A stretch of 64,000 bases of DNA from JAWKWH01 sp041397625 (GTDB taxonomy: Bacteria > Pseudomonadota > Alphaproteobacteria > Rhizobiales > Rhizobiaceae). The stretch lies in contig JAWKWH010000003.1 of assembly GCA_041397625.1 (NCBI GenBank), positions 124,001-188,000 on the forward strand. Reading direction: 5' to 3'. Under the pieces are notes generated by a model, which made no database searches, was not told the origin of the DNA, and saw only the letters and a program-made list of their open reading frames with translations. Every line of letters starts with the position of its first letter. Positions within the stretch are counted from its first letter, which is position 1. The position numbers and the translations under genes were made by a program. Positions 17,324-26,398 of the stretch are shown in pieces.

Positions 17324-17998
17324 ATGATTGTCATCGTTGACGAGCGGGATATTGTTACCCAAGGCTACACATCGCTATTCGGACGGGAAGGATTCCCGAG
17401 CGCCGGGTTCAAAGCCAACGAATTCGACGACTGGATCAACAGCGCCGATACCGACGACCTGAAGTCCGTCGGCGCCTGCCTGATCGGTCAGGGCGAGACC
17501 GAGCGTCTGTCGCTGAAGTCAATCCGGCGCAAGACGGGAGCGCCGCTTATCGCGCTGGTCGAGCGCAACTCGCTTGAGAACACGCTGAGCCTGTTTGAAC
17601 GCGGCGCCGACGATGTCGTCCGCAAGCCGGTTCACGTGCGCGAAATCCTGGCGCGTATCTCGGCCATCCGCTCCCGCGCCCAGGACACCGACACCTCCAT
17701 GAATCTGGGCGACCTGCGCATCTTCTTCGACGGGCGCGACCCGGAGATCGCCGGCGACGTGTTTCCGTTGCCGCGGCGCGAGCGCCGCATCCTCGAATAC
17801 CTCGCTTCTCTCGACGGCCGGCGTGCGACGAAGTCGCAGATCTTCGGGGCGATCTACGGTCTGTTCGAGGACGAAGTCGAGGAAAACGTGGTTGAAAGCC
17901 ACATCAGCAAGCTGCGCAAGAAGCTACGAACGGCGCTCGGACACGACCCGATCGATTCCAAGCGCTTCCTTGGATACTGCCTGGTGACGGAAAGCTGA
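17324..17998 (+). CDS. rem: Flagellar transcriptional regulator Rem (OmpR-type, atypical receiver)
   Basis: Rem activates flagellar genes during exponential growth in S. meliloti. The 224-residue protein has an N-terminal receiver-like domain (1-120) and a C-terminal OmpR-type winged helix (about 128-222, PLPRRERRILEYLASLDGRR, ENVVESHISKLRKKL). The phosphorylation site is missing: the segment where the Asp should lie reads ACLIGQG (residues 51-57). The conserved Lys of beta-5 (RKPV) is kept. It is thus probably phosphorylation-independent and controlled by its own expression. A 226-base AT-richer region precedes it, fitting its own promoter. It sits between motility and hook genes, as in S. 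meliloti. Confidence 0.93.
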   Translation: MIVIVDERDIVTQGYTSLFGREGFPSAGFKANEFDDWINSADTDDLKSVGACLIGQGETERLSLKSIRRKTGAPLIALVERNSLENTLSLFERGADDVVRKPVHVREILARISAIRSRAQDTDTSMNLGDLRIFFDGRDPEIAGDVFPLPRRERRILEYLASLDGRRATKSQIFGAIYGLFEDEVEENVVESHISKLRKKLRTALGHDPIDSKRFLGYCLVTES

Positions 17999-18026
17999 TC
18001 CGGCCGGCCGACCTTGTCGGAGCCGC

Positions 18027-18042
18027 GGGACAGGCATGTTCC
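18027..18042. promoter_or_regulatory. Near-palindrome before flgE, matched before flgK
   Basis: GGGACAGGCATGTTCC is a 16-base near-palindrome 68 bases before flgE. It matches the perfect palindrome at 19421-19436 before flgK at 14 of 16 positions. It is a candidate operator for a flagellar regulator such as Rem, or a promoter element. Confidence 0.45.
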
Positions 18043-18109
18043 GACGCGAGTTTCAGACAAGGTTGGCCCGCTACGATGAGTTCCAAAGTTAATTGCGAGG
18101 AGTCCATCC

Positions 18110-19366
18110 ATGAGTTTGTACAACCTGATGAGAACCAGCGTTTCCGGCATGAACGCTCAGGCCAACCGTCTTTCCACCGTGGCGGACAATATCGCCAACT
18201 CGGACACGGTCGGGTACAAGCGCAAGAGTATCGCATTCTCCACGCTCGTCGTTCCAGGCACGAAGGCGCAGTACAGCTCGGGCAGCGTGGTGACCTCGGT
18301 GCGCGAGGCCATCGCGATGCAGGGCGTGCTTAGCTACACCTCGTCGATCACCGATCTGGCGATCGACGGCAAGGGCTTCTTCGTCGTTCACGATTCCTCT
18401 GGCACGCCCTATCTGACGCGCGCCGGTTCCTTCGTGCCCGACGACGAGGGCAGGCTGGTCAATGCGGCGGGCTTCTACCTCACCGGCTACAGCTACGACA
18501 ACGGTATTCCGAGCGCGGTCGCCAACGGCTTCGAGGGCCTGGAGATGGTGTCGATCAACAACACCGATCTCGCCGCGACGCCGTCCACCTTCGGCGAGTT
18601 CGTCGCCAACCTTCCGGAGGCCGCCGACATCGTGACCGGCGACCTGCCTTCGTCCAACCTGGCGACGGCCGAGTTCAGCGAGAAGTCGTCGCTGGTGGTC
18701 TACGATAATTTCGGCGGCCGGGTCGTCCTCGACATCTACTTCACCAAGACGGCGGACAACACCTGGGAAGTGTCGGTCTACAACCAGGCCGACGCCGCGC
18801 CGGACACCAGCTTTCCCTACGCCACCGGCCCGATGGCGACGCAGACCCTGACCTTCGATCCGGCCAACGGCCGGCTGGATGCGGCGAGCGCCAGCAACAT
18901 CATCTTCAACGTGCCGGATGGTTCGACGGTCGACATCGACATGGCGGAGATGACACAGCTCGCCACATCATACCTGGTGACGACGACGAACGTGAACGGC
19001 AATCCGCCGGCCTTCATCGAGAGCGTGACGATCAGCGAAGACGGCATTCTCTTCGCCAGCTACGACGACGGTACGCTGCAGCCGCTCTACCGCATTCCGC
19101 TGGCCACGGTCGTCAGCCCCGATCTGCTCGAGGGTCACTCGGGCAATGTCTACACGCAGAGCCCGACCTCCGGCGACATCCATATCGGTTTTGCCAATGA
19201 CGGCGAGCTTGGCCGCATCGCGTCGGGCGCGCTGGAGGCCTCGAATGTCGACGTCGCCGACGAGCTGACCTCGATGATCCAGTCGCAGCGCAGCTACACG
19301 GCAAATTCGAAAGTGTTCCAAACGGGGTCCGACCTCATGGATGTGTTGGTCAACCTCAAGAGGTAG
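18110..19366 (+). CDS. flgE: Flagellar hook protein FlgE
   Basis: FlgE forms the hook. The 418-residue protein has the rod/hook N-terminus (MSLYNLMRTSVSGMNAQANR, then IANSDTVGYKRKSIAF), a large beta-rich middle region (domain D1/D2), and the C-terminal GALEASNVDVADELTSMIQS followed by SYTANSKVFQTGSDLMDVLV. ATG 18110 follows GCGAGGAG. flgK follows after 84 bases containing a perfect palindrome, so it may also have its own promoter. Confidence 0.97.
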   Translation: MSLYNLMRTSVSGMNAQANRLSTVADNIANSDTVGYKRKSIAFSTLVVPGTKAQYSSGSVVTSVREAIAMQGVLSYTSSITDLAIDGKGFFVVHDSSGTPYLTRAGSFVPDDEGRLVNAAGFYLTGYSYDNGIPSAVANGFEGLEMVSINNTDLAATPSTFGEFVANLPEAADIVTGDLPSSNLATAEFSEKSSLVVYDNFGGRVVLDIYFTKTADNTWEVSVYNQADAAPDTSFPYATGPMATQTLTFDPANGRLDAASASNIIFNVPDGSTVDIDMAEMTQLATSYLVTTTNVNGNPPAFIESVTISEDGILFASYDDGTLQPLYRIPLATVVSPDLLEGHSGNVYTQSPTSGDIHIGFANDGELGRIASGALEASNVDVADELTSMIQSQRSYTANSKVFQTGSDLMDVLVNLKR

Positions 19367-19420
19367 TTCGTTTTCCTGACGGCGCGCCGGGTACGCGGGC
19401 CGTCTCCCTTCCGCGGAGCC

Positions 19421-19436
19421 GGGACATGCATGTCCC
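19421..19436. promoter_or_regulatory. Perfect 16-bp palindrome before flgK
   Basis: GGGACATGCATGTCCC is perfectly self-complementary and ends 14 bases before the flgK start. A 14/16 match stands before flgE at 18027. The position so close to the start codon suits an operator or a leader hairpin. Confidence 0.5.
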
Positions 19437-19450
19437 ATGAATGAAGAAGA

Positions 19451-20911
19451 ATGTCCTTATCGACCGCACTCAACACCGCCCATCTGTCGCTGCTGAATAT
19501 CGGCCGGCAAACGAGTGTGGCGACCAGCAACATCACCAATGCCGGCAACGAGAATTATACGCGCCGTTCAGCATCGCTGGAATCGCTCTATCCGGGCGCG
19601 CGCGTCGTCTCGATCAACAGGCATGCAGCCGCCGAACTGTTCAACAGCTCCATCCGCGCCCTGTCCGACAGCGAGGCGCAGCAGACGTTGCTCGGCCGGA
19701 TCGAAAGCCTGCAGTCGACCCTGATGGGTCCGGACGGTCAGTTCTCGATCTCGCAATACCTGACTGACTTTCACGATTCCCTGCAGCTCTACGCGGCATC
19801 GCCGTCCAACGACCTGTTGGGCGAGGGCGCGGTCAATAGCGCCAAGGACCTAGTGCGCCGGCTGAACGAGGCTTCAAACTCGATCCAGGCGGCGCGCACC
19901 GGCATCGATTCGGAGATCGCCGCCTCGGTCGACCGGCTGAACGGCCTGCTGGCCGATTTCGAGAAAGCCAATGTCGAGGTGATCCAGAAGACCCATGCCG
20001 GCGCCGACGCCAGCGACGCGCTCGACCAGCGCGACATGCTGCTGAAGGAAATCTCCAAGATCGTGCCGGTGTCGACGATCACGCGCGAGAACAACGATCT
20101 CGTGCTGATGACGGGCGGCGCGACCCTTTTCGAAACCACGCCGCGAGCCGTCACCTTCGATCCGATGTCGACCTTCGGGCCGGGCACCGTGGGCAATACG
20201 GTGCGCATCGACGGATTGCCGGTCGCGCCCGGCGCGGGCAGCAATACCACGGCCCGGGGCTCGCTCGGCGCGCTCATCCAGTTGCGCGACACGGTCACCG
20301 TCGGCATGCAGGGCCAGCTCGACGAGGTGGCGCGCGGTCTGATCGAACAGTTCGCCGAACGCGATCCGGCGGGCGGCGGTCTGCCGGCGCTTGCCGGCCT
20401 GTTCACCTATCCGGGCGGTCCGGCGCTGCCGCCGGCCGGCACGGTAGTGACCGGCCTGGCGCAGTCGATCACCGTCAACGCCCTGTTCGATCCGGCGACG
20501 GGCGGCAACCCGGCTCTGCTGCGCGACGGCGGCGCCAACGGAGCCGGCTATGTGCAGAACACGTCCGGCGGCGCCTCGTTCTCTGACCGGCTGATCAACT
20601 TTTCCACGCTGCTCGACGCGCCGCTGACCTTCGACGGCGTGACCGGTATCGGCGGCGACAAGTCGCTGCTCTCCTTTGCCGCCGATTCGGCGAGCTGGCT
20701 GGAGGGATACCGGTCGGAGGCGAGCAACGCGGCCTCGTCCAAGGAAGCGCTGCATGTGCGGCTCAACTCGGCGCTGGTTGCGGAAACCGGGGTCAATCTC
20801 GATGCCGAGATGTCGCGACTTCTCGATCTCGAGCACACGTTCGAGGCATCGGCGCGGCTGATCAGGGCGGTTGACGAGATGCTGCAGGATCTGTTTGCCG
20901 CGGTGAGATAA
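19451..20911 (+). CDS. flgK: Flagellar hook-filament junction protein FlgK (HAP1)
   Basis: FlgK caps the hook and joins it to the filament. The 486-residue protein has the family N-terminus (LSTALNTAHLSLLNIGRQTS, VATSNITNAGNENYTRRSAS) with the FlgK-specific GPDGQFSISQYLTDFHDSLQ segment. Its C-terminal helices (NLDAEMSRLLDLEHTFEASA, RLIRAVDEMLQDLF) match the HAP1 terminus. The length is normal for the alphaproteobacterial protein. flgL starts three bases after the stop. Confidence 0.95.
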   Translation: MSLSTALNTAHLSLLNIGRQTSVATSNITNAGNENYTRRSASLESLYPGARVVSINRHAAAELFNSSIRALSDSEAQQTLLGRIESLQSTLMGPDGQFSISQYLTDFHDSLQLYAASPSNDLLGEGAVNSAKDLVRRLNEASNSIQAARTGIDSEIAASVDRLNGLLADFEKANVEVIQKTHAGADASDALDQRDMLLKEISKIVPVSTITRENNDLVLMTGGATLFETTPRAVTFDPMSTFGPGTVGNTVRIDGLPVAPGAGSNTTARGSLGALIQLRDTVTVGMQGQLDEVARGLIEQFAERDPAGGGLPALAGLFTYPGGPALPPAGTVVTGLAQSITVNALFDPATGGNPALLRDGGANGAGYVQNTSGGASFSDRLINFSTLLDAPLTFDGVTGIGGDKSLLSFAADSASWLEGYRSEASNAASSKEALHVRLNSALVAETGVNLDAEMSRLLDLEHTFEASARLIRAVDEMLQDLFAAVR

Positions 20912-20914
20912 GCG

Positions 20915-21958
20915 ATGAAGGTTCCCTATATTTCCTCGCTGTCGGTCTCCCAGGCACTTCGCTATTCGATGGCGAGCGCGCAATCGCAGCTTGCCAGTTC
21001 GCAGCGGGAGGTCGCCTCCGGCAAGGTCGACGACATCGGCCTCGAGCTGGGCCGGCAAACCGGACGGTTCGTGTCGCTGAAGAGCGACATGCAGCGGCTC
21101 GAGACCATCATGCACACCAATGAGCTTGCCGCCTCGCGCATGAGCGTGTCGCAGGACGCCATCGGCCAGATCATGGTGCGAAACCAGGATCTCCTGGAAA
21201 ACGTCGCCTCGGGGTTCACGCAGAACATCGATCCCGCCATCCTGGCGCAGATCGGCGAGAAGGTGCTCTCCGACACGCTCGGCCTGCTCAATACCGGCCA
21301 GAACGGCGACTACATCTTCGCTGGCGTCAACACCGACGCGCCACCGGTGGCCGACTATGCCACCGGTCCGGCCAAGGCGGCCTTCGACGCGGCGTTCCTC
21401 GGCTTCTTCGGCTTCGACAAGAACGATCCCGCCGCCCAGTCGATCGACGAGGCGACGATGACCACCTTCCTGGACACGGTCGTAGAGCCGCAGTTCCTTG
21501 GCGTCGACTGGACGACGACCATGTCGGTCGCCTCCGACGAGGGCATCCTGTCGCGCATCACGCTGACGCAGAGCGCGGTGACCTCGGCAAGCGCCAACGA
21601 GGACGGTTTCCGCCGGACGGTCATGGCCGGCGTCATCACCATGGAGCTGTTTTCCGGCAATCTCGGCGCACAGGCGCTGAACGCGGTCGCCGACAAGGCA
21701 ACCGAGCTTACCGGTACCGCGGCCGCCGAGCTTTCCAACCTGCAGGGCCGGCTCGGCCTGGTGGAAGAGCAGGTTTCCAAGGCCAGCGAGCAGATACAGT
21801 CGCAGTCCGATCTGCTCGCCGAATACGCCAGTTCGCTGGAAAACGTCGATCCGTACGAGGCGTCGGTCCGGCTGACATCGCTGCTCACGCAGATCGAGAC
21901 GTCCTACGCGCTGACCGCGCGGCTCCAGCAACTCAGTCTGATGCGCTTCATGGCGTGA
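20915..21958 (+). CDS. flgL: Flagellar hook-filament junction protein FlgL (HAP3)
   Basis: FlgL is the second hook-filament junction protein and belongs to the flagellin superfamily. The 347-residue protein has a flagellin-like N-terminal helix (SQALRYSMASAQSQLASSQR, EVASGKVDDIGLELGRQTGR) and C-terminal helices (EQVSKASEQIQSQSDLLAEY, LTSLLTQIETSYALTARLQQ, LSLMRFMA). The domain between contains GQNGDYIFAGVNTDAPPV, a FlgL hallmark. It lies directly behind flgK. The next gene, flaF, begins 28 bases later. Confidence 0.95.
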   Translation: MKVPYISSLSVSQALRYSMASAQSQLASSQREVASGKVDDIGLELGRQTGRFVSLKSDMQRLETIMHTNELAASRMSVSQDAIGQIMVRNQDLLENVASGFTQNIDPAILAQIGEKVLSDTLGLLNTGQNGDYIFAGVNTDAPPVADYATGPAKAAFDAAFLGFFGFDKNDPAAQSIDEATMTTFLDTVVEPQFLGVDWTTTMSVASDEGILSRITLTQSAVTSASANEDGFRRTVMAGVITMELFSGNLGAQALNAVADKATELTGTAAAELSNLQGRLGLVEEQVSKASEQIQSQSDLLAEYASSLENVDPYEASVRLTSLLTQIETSYALTARLQQLSLMRFMA

Positions 21959-21986
21959 CCGTCACCGTATCGAGGGGAGAGTAATC

Positions 21987-22334
21987 TTGTTCCAAATGCA
22001 ATACGCCGAGATCGACCGAGACTCCGTCGCCGACGCGCGCGAACGCGAGAAGGAGTTGCTGCAGCGGTCGGTCGACCTTCTGGCCGAGGCCCAGAAACAG
22101 GGCGTCAACTCGGCCGCGGCCTCGGAGGCGATCCTGTTCGTCGTGCGGCTGTGGAGTTCACTGCTCCAGGACCTTGCCGACAACGACAATCAGCTTCCGG
22201 ACGAGCTGCGGGCAAATCTGATCTCCATCGGCATCTGGATCCTCAAGGAGGCCGAGGCGATCAGGCAGGGCGAGTCGGACAGTTTCGAGGGTTTGATCGA
22301 TATTTCTCAGATCATAAGGGATGGAATCCAATGA
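21987..22334 (+). CDS. flaF: Flagellar biosynthesis regulator FlaF
   Basis: FlaF is an alphaproteobacterial factor needed for flagellin synthesis or secretion and works opposite FlbT. The 115-residue protein is read from a TTG at 21987, because GAGGGGAG stands seven bases before it and the resulting MFQMQYAEI start matches the usual FlaF N-terminus. An ATG at 21996 is a weaker alternative. The body is helical (REREKELLQRSVDLLAEAQK). The stop overlaps the flbT start (ATGA), keeping the pair coupled. Confidence 0.93.
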   Translation: MFQMQYAEIDRDSVADAREREKELLQRSVDLLAEAQKQGVNSAAASEAILFVVRLWSSLLQDLADNDNQLPDELRANLISIGIWILKEAEAIRQGESDSFEGLIDISQIIRDGIQ

Positions 22335-22789
22335 AAAGCAGCTTCAAGGTTTCGCTGAAGGCAAATGAGCGGATCTTCATCAACGGCGCGGTGATCCGGG
22401 TCGACCGAAAGACGTCGATCGAGTTTCTCAACGACGTTCAGTTTCTGCTCGAGAACCACGTGTTGCAGGCGTCGGACGCCACGACGCCGCTGCGCCAGCT
22501 CTATTTCGTGGTGCAGATCATCGTCATGTCGCCGAACGACGCGGAAGCGGCGCGCAACCTGTTCCGCCAGAACCTAGCCTCGCTGCTGAAGACCTTCTCC
22601 AATCCGCACATCCTGTCGGAACTGAAGAATGTCGACCGGCTGGTGCATGAGAACAAGGTCTACGAGGCGCTGCGCACCATCCGCAACCTCTACGCGCACG
22701 AGGCGAAGATACTCGAAGGCGACAACGCTAAGGCGCCCACGTTGCCGCGTCGCGCCGAGCAACCCGAACAACGACTGGCCGTAGGATAA
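22331..22789 (+). CDS. flbT: Flagellin post-transcriptional regulator FlbT
   Basis: FlbT controls flagellin mRNA translation or stability; in Caulobacter it acts on the flagellin 5' UTR. Reading from the ATG at 22331, which overlaps the flaF stop, gives 152 residues. Family features are SLKANERIFINGAVIRVDRK, FLLENHVLQASDATTPLRQL and YFVVQIIVMSPNDAEAA. The two flagellin genes in this window share a leader block (8716-8756 and 38986-39022) that is a plausible target. The frame is open upstream, but that part overlaps flaF and is not FlbT-like. Confidence 0.95.
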   Translation: MKSSFKVSLKANERIFINGAVIRVDRKTSIEFLNDVQFLLENHVLQASDATTPLRQLYFVVQIIVMSPNDAEAARNLFRQNLASLLKTFSNPHILSELKNVDRLVHENKVYEALRTIRNLYAHEAKILEGDNAKAPTLPRRAEQPEQRLAVG

Positions 22790-22794
22790 ATGTC

Positions 22795-23184
22795 ATGACC
22801 ACAGTAACTCCCGTATCGCAGGCCACGGCGACATCAGCAGCGGCGGCAAGCGCGAATATCGACTACCAGATGTTCCTGAAACTGCTCGTCACCGAGATGC
22901 AGAACCAGGACCCGACCAAGCCGATGGAATCGACGGAATACGTGGCGCAGCTCGCCAGCTTCTCCAATGTCGAGCAGTCGGTGCAGCTCAACGCCAAGCT
23001 GGAGCAGTTGCTCAGCGTGTCGGTCATCTCCCAGGCCGAGTCGCTGATCGGCCGGACCGTCACATCGCCCGACGGCAGCGTCACCGGCACAGTCACCGAG
23101 GTCAAGGTCTACGATGACGGGTTGATCGCGGTTCTCGATTCCGGCGAGCAGATCGTCGTCGGCGGCGGCGTGACGATAAGCTGA
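22795..23184 (+). CDS. flgD: Flagellar hook assembly scaffold FlgD
   Basis: FlgD is the hook cap that guides FlgE assembly. The 129-residue protein has the conserved N-terminal core (DYQMFLKLLVTEMQNQDPTK, PMESTEYVAQLASFSNVEQS), which is diagnostic. It is short compared with enteric FlgD (about 230 residues); only a small C-terminal domain (LIGRTVTSPDGSVTGTVTEV) remains. This short form is usual in rhizobia. The stop overlaps the fliQ start by one base. Confidence 0.95.
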   Translation: MTTVTPVSQATATSAAAASANIDYQMFLKLLVTEMQNQDPTKPMESTEYVAQLASFSNVEQSVQLNAKLEQLLSVSVISQAESLIGRTVTSPDGSVTGTVTEVKVYDDGLIAVLDSGEQIVVGGGVTIS

Positions 23185-23450
23185 TGAACGAAGTCGACGC
23201 GCTGGAGCTGATGCAGCTGGCGATCTGGACGGTGATCTCGGCGTCCGGTCCGGCGATCATCGCCGCCATGCTGGTCGGCATTTCCATCGCGCTCCTGCAG
23301 GCGCTGACCCAGGTCCAGGAAGTGACGCTGACCTTCGTGCCGAAAATCCTGGCGATCATGCTGGCCGTCTCGCTCGCCGCGCCGTTCATCGGCGCCCAGA
23401 TCGGCACGCTGTCGAACGTCGTCTTCAACCGCATCGAGAACGGTTTCTAG
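23184..23450 (+). CDS. fliQ: Flagellar export apparatus protein FliQ
   Basis: FliQ is the small export-gate subunit with two membrane helices. The 88-residue protein contains ALELMQLAIWTVISASGPAI as the first helix, and a second helix (IMLAVSLAAPFIGAQIG) after the family motif ALTQVQEVTLTFVPKI. The ATG at 23184 overlaps the flgD stop. A 112-base gap with a hairpin (GATGAGC/GCTCATC) separates it from flhA. Confidence 0.97.
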   Translation: MNEVDALELMQLAIWTVISASGPAIIAAMLVGISIALLQALTQVQEVTLTFVPKILAIMLAVSLAAPFIGAQIGTLSNVVFNRIENGF

Positions 23451-23562
23451 GACCTGTAATCGCGAGGGTTTCGGGTGTGGCGCCATGTCGCCGCCCACGG
23501 CGCGATGAGCTTCGCGCAAGGCTCATCCGCGATAGTGGTGCGGCAACCGGAGTAAGTTTGCA

Positions 23563-25647
23563 ATGGCGATGGCCGATACCGGCGTGACGGCGCCCCGCAA
23601 TCACGGCAAGGACATTTTCTTCGCGACCGGCATCGTCTTCATCCTTGCCGTCCTGTTCCTGCCCATTCCGCCGCTGTTGATTGATTTCGGCCTGGCGTTT
23701 TCCATCGCGGTATCGGTGCTGATCCTGATGGTGGCCTTGTGGATTTCCAAGCCGTTGGACTTCTCGGCCTTTCCGACGGTGCTGCTGATCGCGACGATGC
23801 TGCGCCTGTCGCTCAACATCGCGACGACGCGCGTCATCCTGTCGGAGGGCCATGAGGGCGTGAATGCCGCCGGTTACGTCATCGGCGGCTTTTCGCGTTT
23901 TGTCATGGGTGGCGATTTCGTCATCGGTCTCGTCGTCTTCCTGATCCTGATCATCGTCAATTTCGTCGTCATCACCAAGGGTTCCACCCGCATCGCCGAA
24001 GTCGGCGCGCGTTTCACGCTCGATGCCATCCCCGGCAAGCAGATGTCGATCGACGCCGACCTGTCGGCCGGCATGATCACGGAAAAGGAGGCGCGCGACC
24101 GTCGCCGCGAGCTCGAGGAGGAAAGCTCCTTCTTCGGTTCGATGGACGGCGCGTCCAAATTCGTCCGCGGCGACGCCATCGCCGGCCTGATCATCACCGC
24201 CATCAACATTCTCGGCGGCATGATCATCGGCTATGCGCGCCACGGCATGGAACTGTCGGAGGCCGCCGACGTCTTCACCAAACTGTCGGTTGGCGACGGG
24301 CTGGTCTCGCAGATACCGGCGCTGATCGTGTCGCTGGCCGCGGGCCTGCTGGTGTCGAAGGGCGGCACGCGCGGCTCGACCGATCAGGCGGTGTTCGGCC
24401 AGCTCAGCGCCTATCCAAGGGCGCTCTACGTGGCGGGCTTCCTGCTTTTGGTGCTGGCGCTGATGCCCGGACTGCCGACGTTGCCGTTCCTCGCGCTGGC
24501 CGGCCTGATGGCGACGGTCGCCTATGTTCTCCCAAGGCGCATCGCCATGCGCCTCAACGCCGAAAACGAGGCCAGGGAACAGGAGGCCAGGGAACTGGCC
24601 GAGCAGGACCGCGATTCCATCAAGGCGTCGCTGCAGACCGCCGAGATCGAACTGCTGCTTGGCAAGCAGCTCGCCGCGCGTCTTCTGCCCGAGCGTCAGG
24701 AACTGGCATTCCGCATGTCGCGCATGCGCAAGAAGTTCGCCGTTCAATACGGTTTCGTCGTGCCGGAGGTGCGCCTTTCCGACGATTTCTCGATTGCCGA
24801 CAAGGCTTACCAGATCAAGATCCACGGTACGGTGGTCGCCGGCTACGAGCTGCGCGTCGGCGAATTGCTGGTCTTTGCCGGCGCCGACGAGCTGCGCGAC
24901 ATTCCGGCGGTCGAAATCCGCGAGCCGGCCTTCGGCATGCAGGCGCTGTCGGTTCCCGACGCGTTTTCCGACGACCTCAAGCAAGCCGAGATACCGATCG
25001 CCGACAACATGTCGGTACTGCTCACCCATTTGAGCGAGGTGATCCGCAACAACCTGCCGCAGCTGCTGTCCTACAAGGACATGAAGGCGCTGATCGAGCG
25101 CCAGGAACCGGAATACCGCAAACTGGTCGACGAAATATGCACCACCCATCTGTCCTATCCGGGACTGCAGGCGGTGCTGAAACTGCTTCTGGCCGAGCGG
25201 GTTTCGATCCGCAACCTGCATCTGATCATAGAGGCTATCGCCGAGATCGCACCGCATATCCGGCGCACCGAGCAGATCGTCGAACATGTGCGCATCCGCA
25301 TCGCCCAGCAACTGTGCGGCGACATCACCGACAACGGCGTGCTGCGCGTGCTGCGGATCGGCAATCGGTGGGAGATGGCCTTTCACAAGGCGCTCAAGCG
25401 CGACCAGAACGGCGAGATACGCGAGTTCGACATCGACCCGCGCCAACTGGAGGAATTCGGCGAGCACGCGCAGAAGGCGGTTCGCGAACAGCAGGAAAGC
25501 GGCAAGAATTTCGCCATCGTCACTTCGCCCGAGGCGCGGCCCTATGTGCGCATGATCGTCGAGCGGCTGTTTCCCAACCTGCCGGTGCTGTCGCATGTGG
25601 AGATCGCCAAGGGCGTCGAGCTCAACGTGCTCGGATCGATCTCTTGA
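23563..25647 (+). CDS. flhA: Flagellar export apparatus protein FlhA
   Basis: FlhA is the major export-gate protein with a large cytoplasmic domain that docks chaperone-substrate complexes. The 694-residue protein has about eight membrane helices in the first 330 residues and the FHIPEP-type conserved loop (ATMLRLSLNIATTRVILSEG, RFTLDAIPGKQMSIDADLSA, GDAIAGLIITAINILGG). The C-terminal cytoplasmic domain follows (SVLLTHLSEVIRNNLPQLLS, HLSYPGLQAVLKLLLAERVS). Length and order are normal. The stop overlaps the TTG start of fliR. Confidence 0.98.
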   Translation: MAMADTGVTAPRNHGKDIFFATGIVFILAVLFLPIPPLLIDFGLAFSIAVSVLILMVALWISKPLDFSAFPTVLLIATMLRLSLNIATTRVILSEGHEGVNAAGYVIGGFSRFVMGGDFVIGLVVFLILIIVNFVVITKGSTRIAEVGARFTLDAIPGKQMSIDADLSAGMITEKEARDRRRELEEESSFFGSMDGASKFVRGDAIAGLIITAINILGGMIIGYARHGMELSEAADVFTKLSVGDGLVSQIPALIVSLAAGLLVSKGGTRGSTDQAVFGQLSAYPRALYVAGFLLLVLALMPGLPTLPFLALAGLMATVAYVLPRRIAMRLNAENEAREQEARELAEQDRDSIKASLQTAEIELLLGKQLAARLLPERQELAFRMSRMRKKFAVQYGFVVPEVRLSDDFSIADKAYQIKIHGTVVAGYELRVGELLVFAGADELRDIPAVEIREPAFGMQALSVPDAFSDDLKQAEIPIADNMSVLLTHLSEVIRNNLPQLLSYKDMKALIERQEPEYRKLVDEICTTHLSYPGLQAVLKLLLAERVSIRNLHLIIEAIAEIAPHIRRTEQIVEHVRIRIAQQLCGDITDNGVLRVLRIGNRWEMAFHKALKRDQNGEIREFDIDPRQLEEFGEHAQKAVREQQESGKNFAIVTSPEARPYVRMIVERLFPNLPVLSHVEIAKGVELNVLGSIS

Positions 25648-26396
25648 TTGCCCAGATACCGGACGCCGTGCTGGCGGCGTTCATAGCGTTCTGCCGCATC
25701 GGCGGCTGCTTCATGGTCATGCCCGGCTTTTCCAGCGCCCGCCTGCCCATGCGCATCAGGCTGCTCATGGTGGTGGCGATCGTCGTGGCGATGATGGTGC
25801 TGCTGTGGGACCAGATCGCGCCGCATCTCACGCACGAGCCGGCCGGCCTTGCCCGGCTGATCGCCACGGAGACGGTGACCGGCGGCTTCATCGGGCTGGT
25901 GGCGCGCATGTACATGCTGGCGCTCAGCTTCATCGGCACGGCGATCGCCATGTCGATCGGCCTTGGCGGCATCGCCGGCGCGGCTATCGAGGATGCCGAA
26001 CCGCAAGCGGCGCTTGGCACGCTGATCTCGATGTTCGCGGTCGTACTCCTGTTCGCGCTCGACCTGCACCACCAGGTCATCCGCGCGCTGGTCGCCTCCT
26101 ATACCTTCCTGCCGGTCGACGCGCCGATCTATCCGGCAGCCCTGCTCGACCGCTTCGTCGGCGGTCTCGGCGACGCCTTCCTGGTCGCGCTCCGGCTCGG
26201 CAGCCCATTCATCGCCTATGCGCTGGTGGTCAATCTGATGGTCGGCCTCCTGAACAAGCTGACACCACAGATCCCGATCTATTTCGTGTCGCTGCCCTTC
26301 GTCATCGGCGGTGGCCTGCTGTTGTTCTATTTCGCGGTGCCGGTCTTCTTCAGCATATTCGGCCAGAGCTTCTCCGATTTCGTGGTGGCGCGATAG
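25644..26396 (+). CDS. fliR: Flagellar export apparatus protein FliR
   Basis: FliR is an integral export-gate protein. The start is taken as the TTG at 25644, which overlaps the flhA stop and gives the usual FliR opening (IAQIPDAVLAAFIAFCRIGG). The product has 250 residues and six hydrophobic helices. Conserved parts include MVMPGFSSARLPMRIRLLM and the C-terminal LLNKLTPQIPIYFVSLPFVI. The open frame extends further upstream into flhA, but those residues are out-of-frame flhA sequence. Confidence 0.95.
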   Translation: MIAQIPDAVLAAFIAFCRIGGCFMVMPGFSSARLPMRIRLLMVVAIVVAMMVLLWDQIAPHLTHEPAGLARLIATETVTGGFIGLVARMYMLALSFIGTAIAMSIGLGGIAGAAIEDAEPQAALGTLISMFAVVLLFALDLHHQVIRALVASYTFLPVDAPIYPAALLDRFVGGLGDAFLVALRLGSPFIAYALVVNLMVGLLNKLTPQIPIYFVSLPFVIGGGLLLFYFAVPVFFSIFGQSFSDFVVAR

Positions 26397-26398
26397 GT

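Noticed and set aside
19874..21931. 685-residue open frame antisense to flgK-flgL
   Set aside because: Shadow of two well-supported flagellar genes, low-complexity antisense composition, no start context.
23425..25596. 723-residue open frame antisense to flhA
   Set aside because: Complete overlap with FlhA and antisense-type composition.
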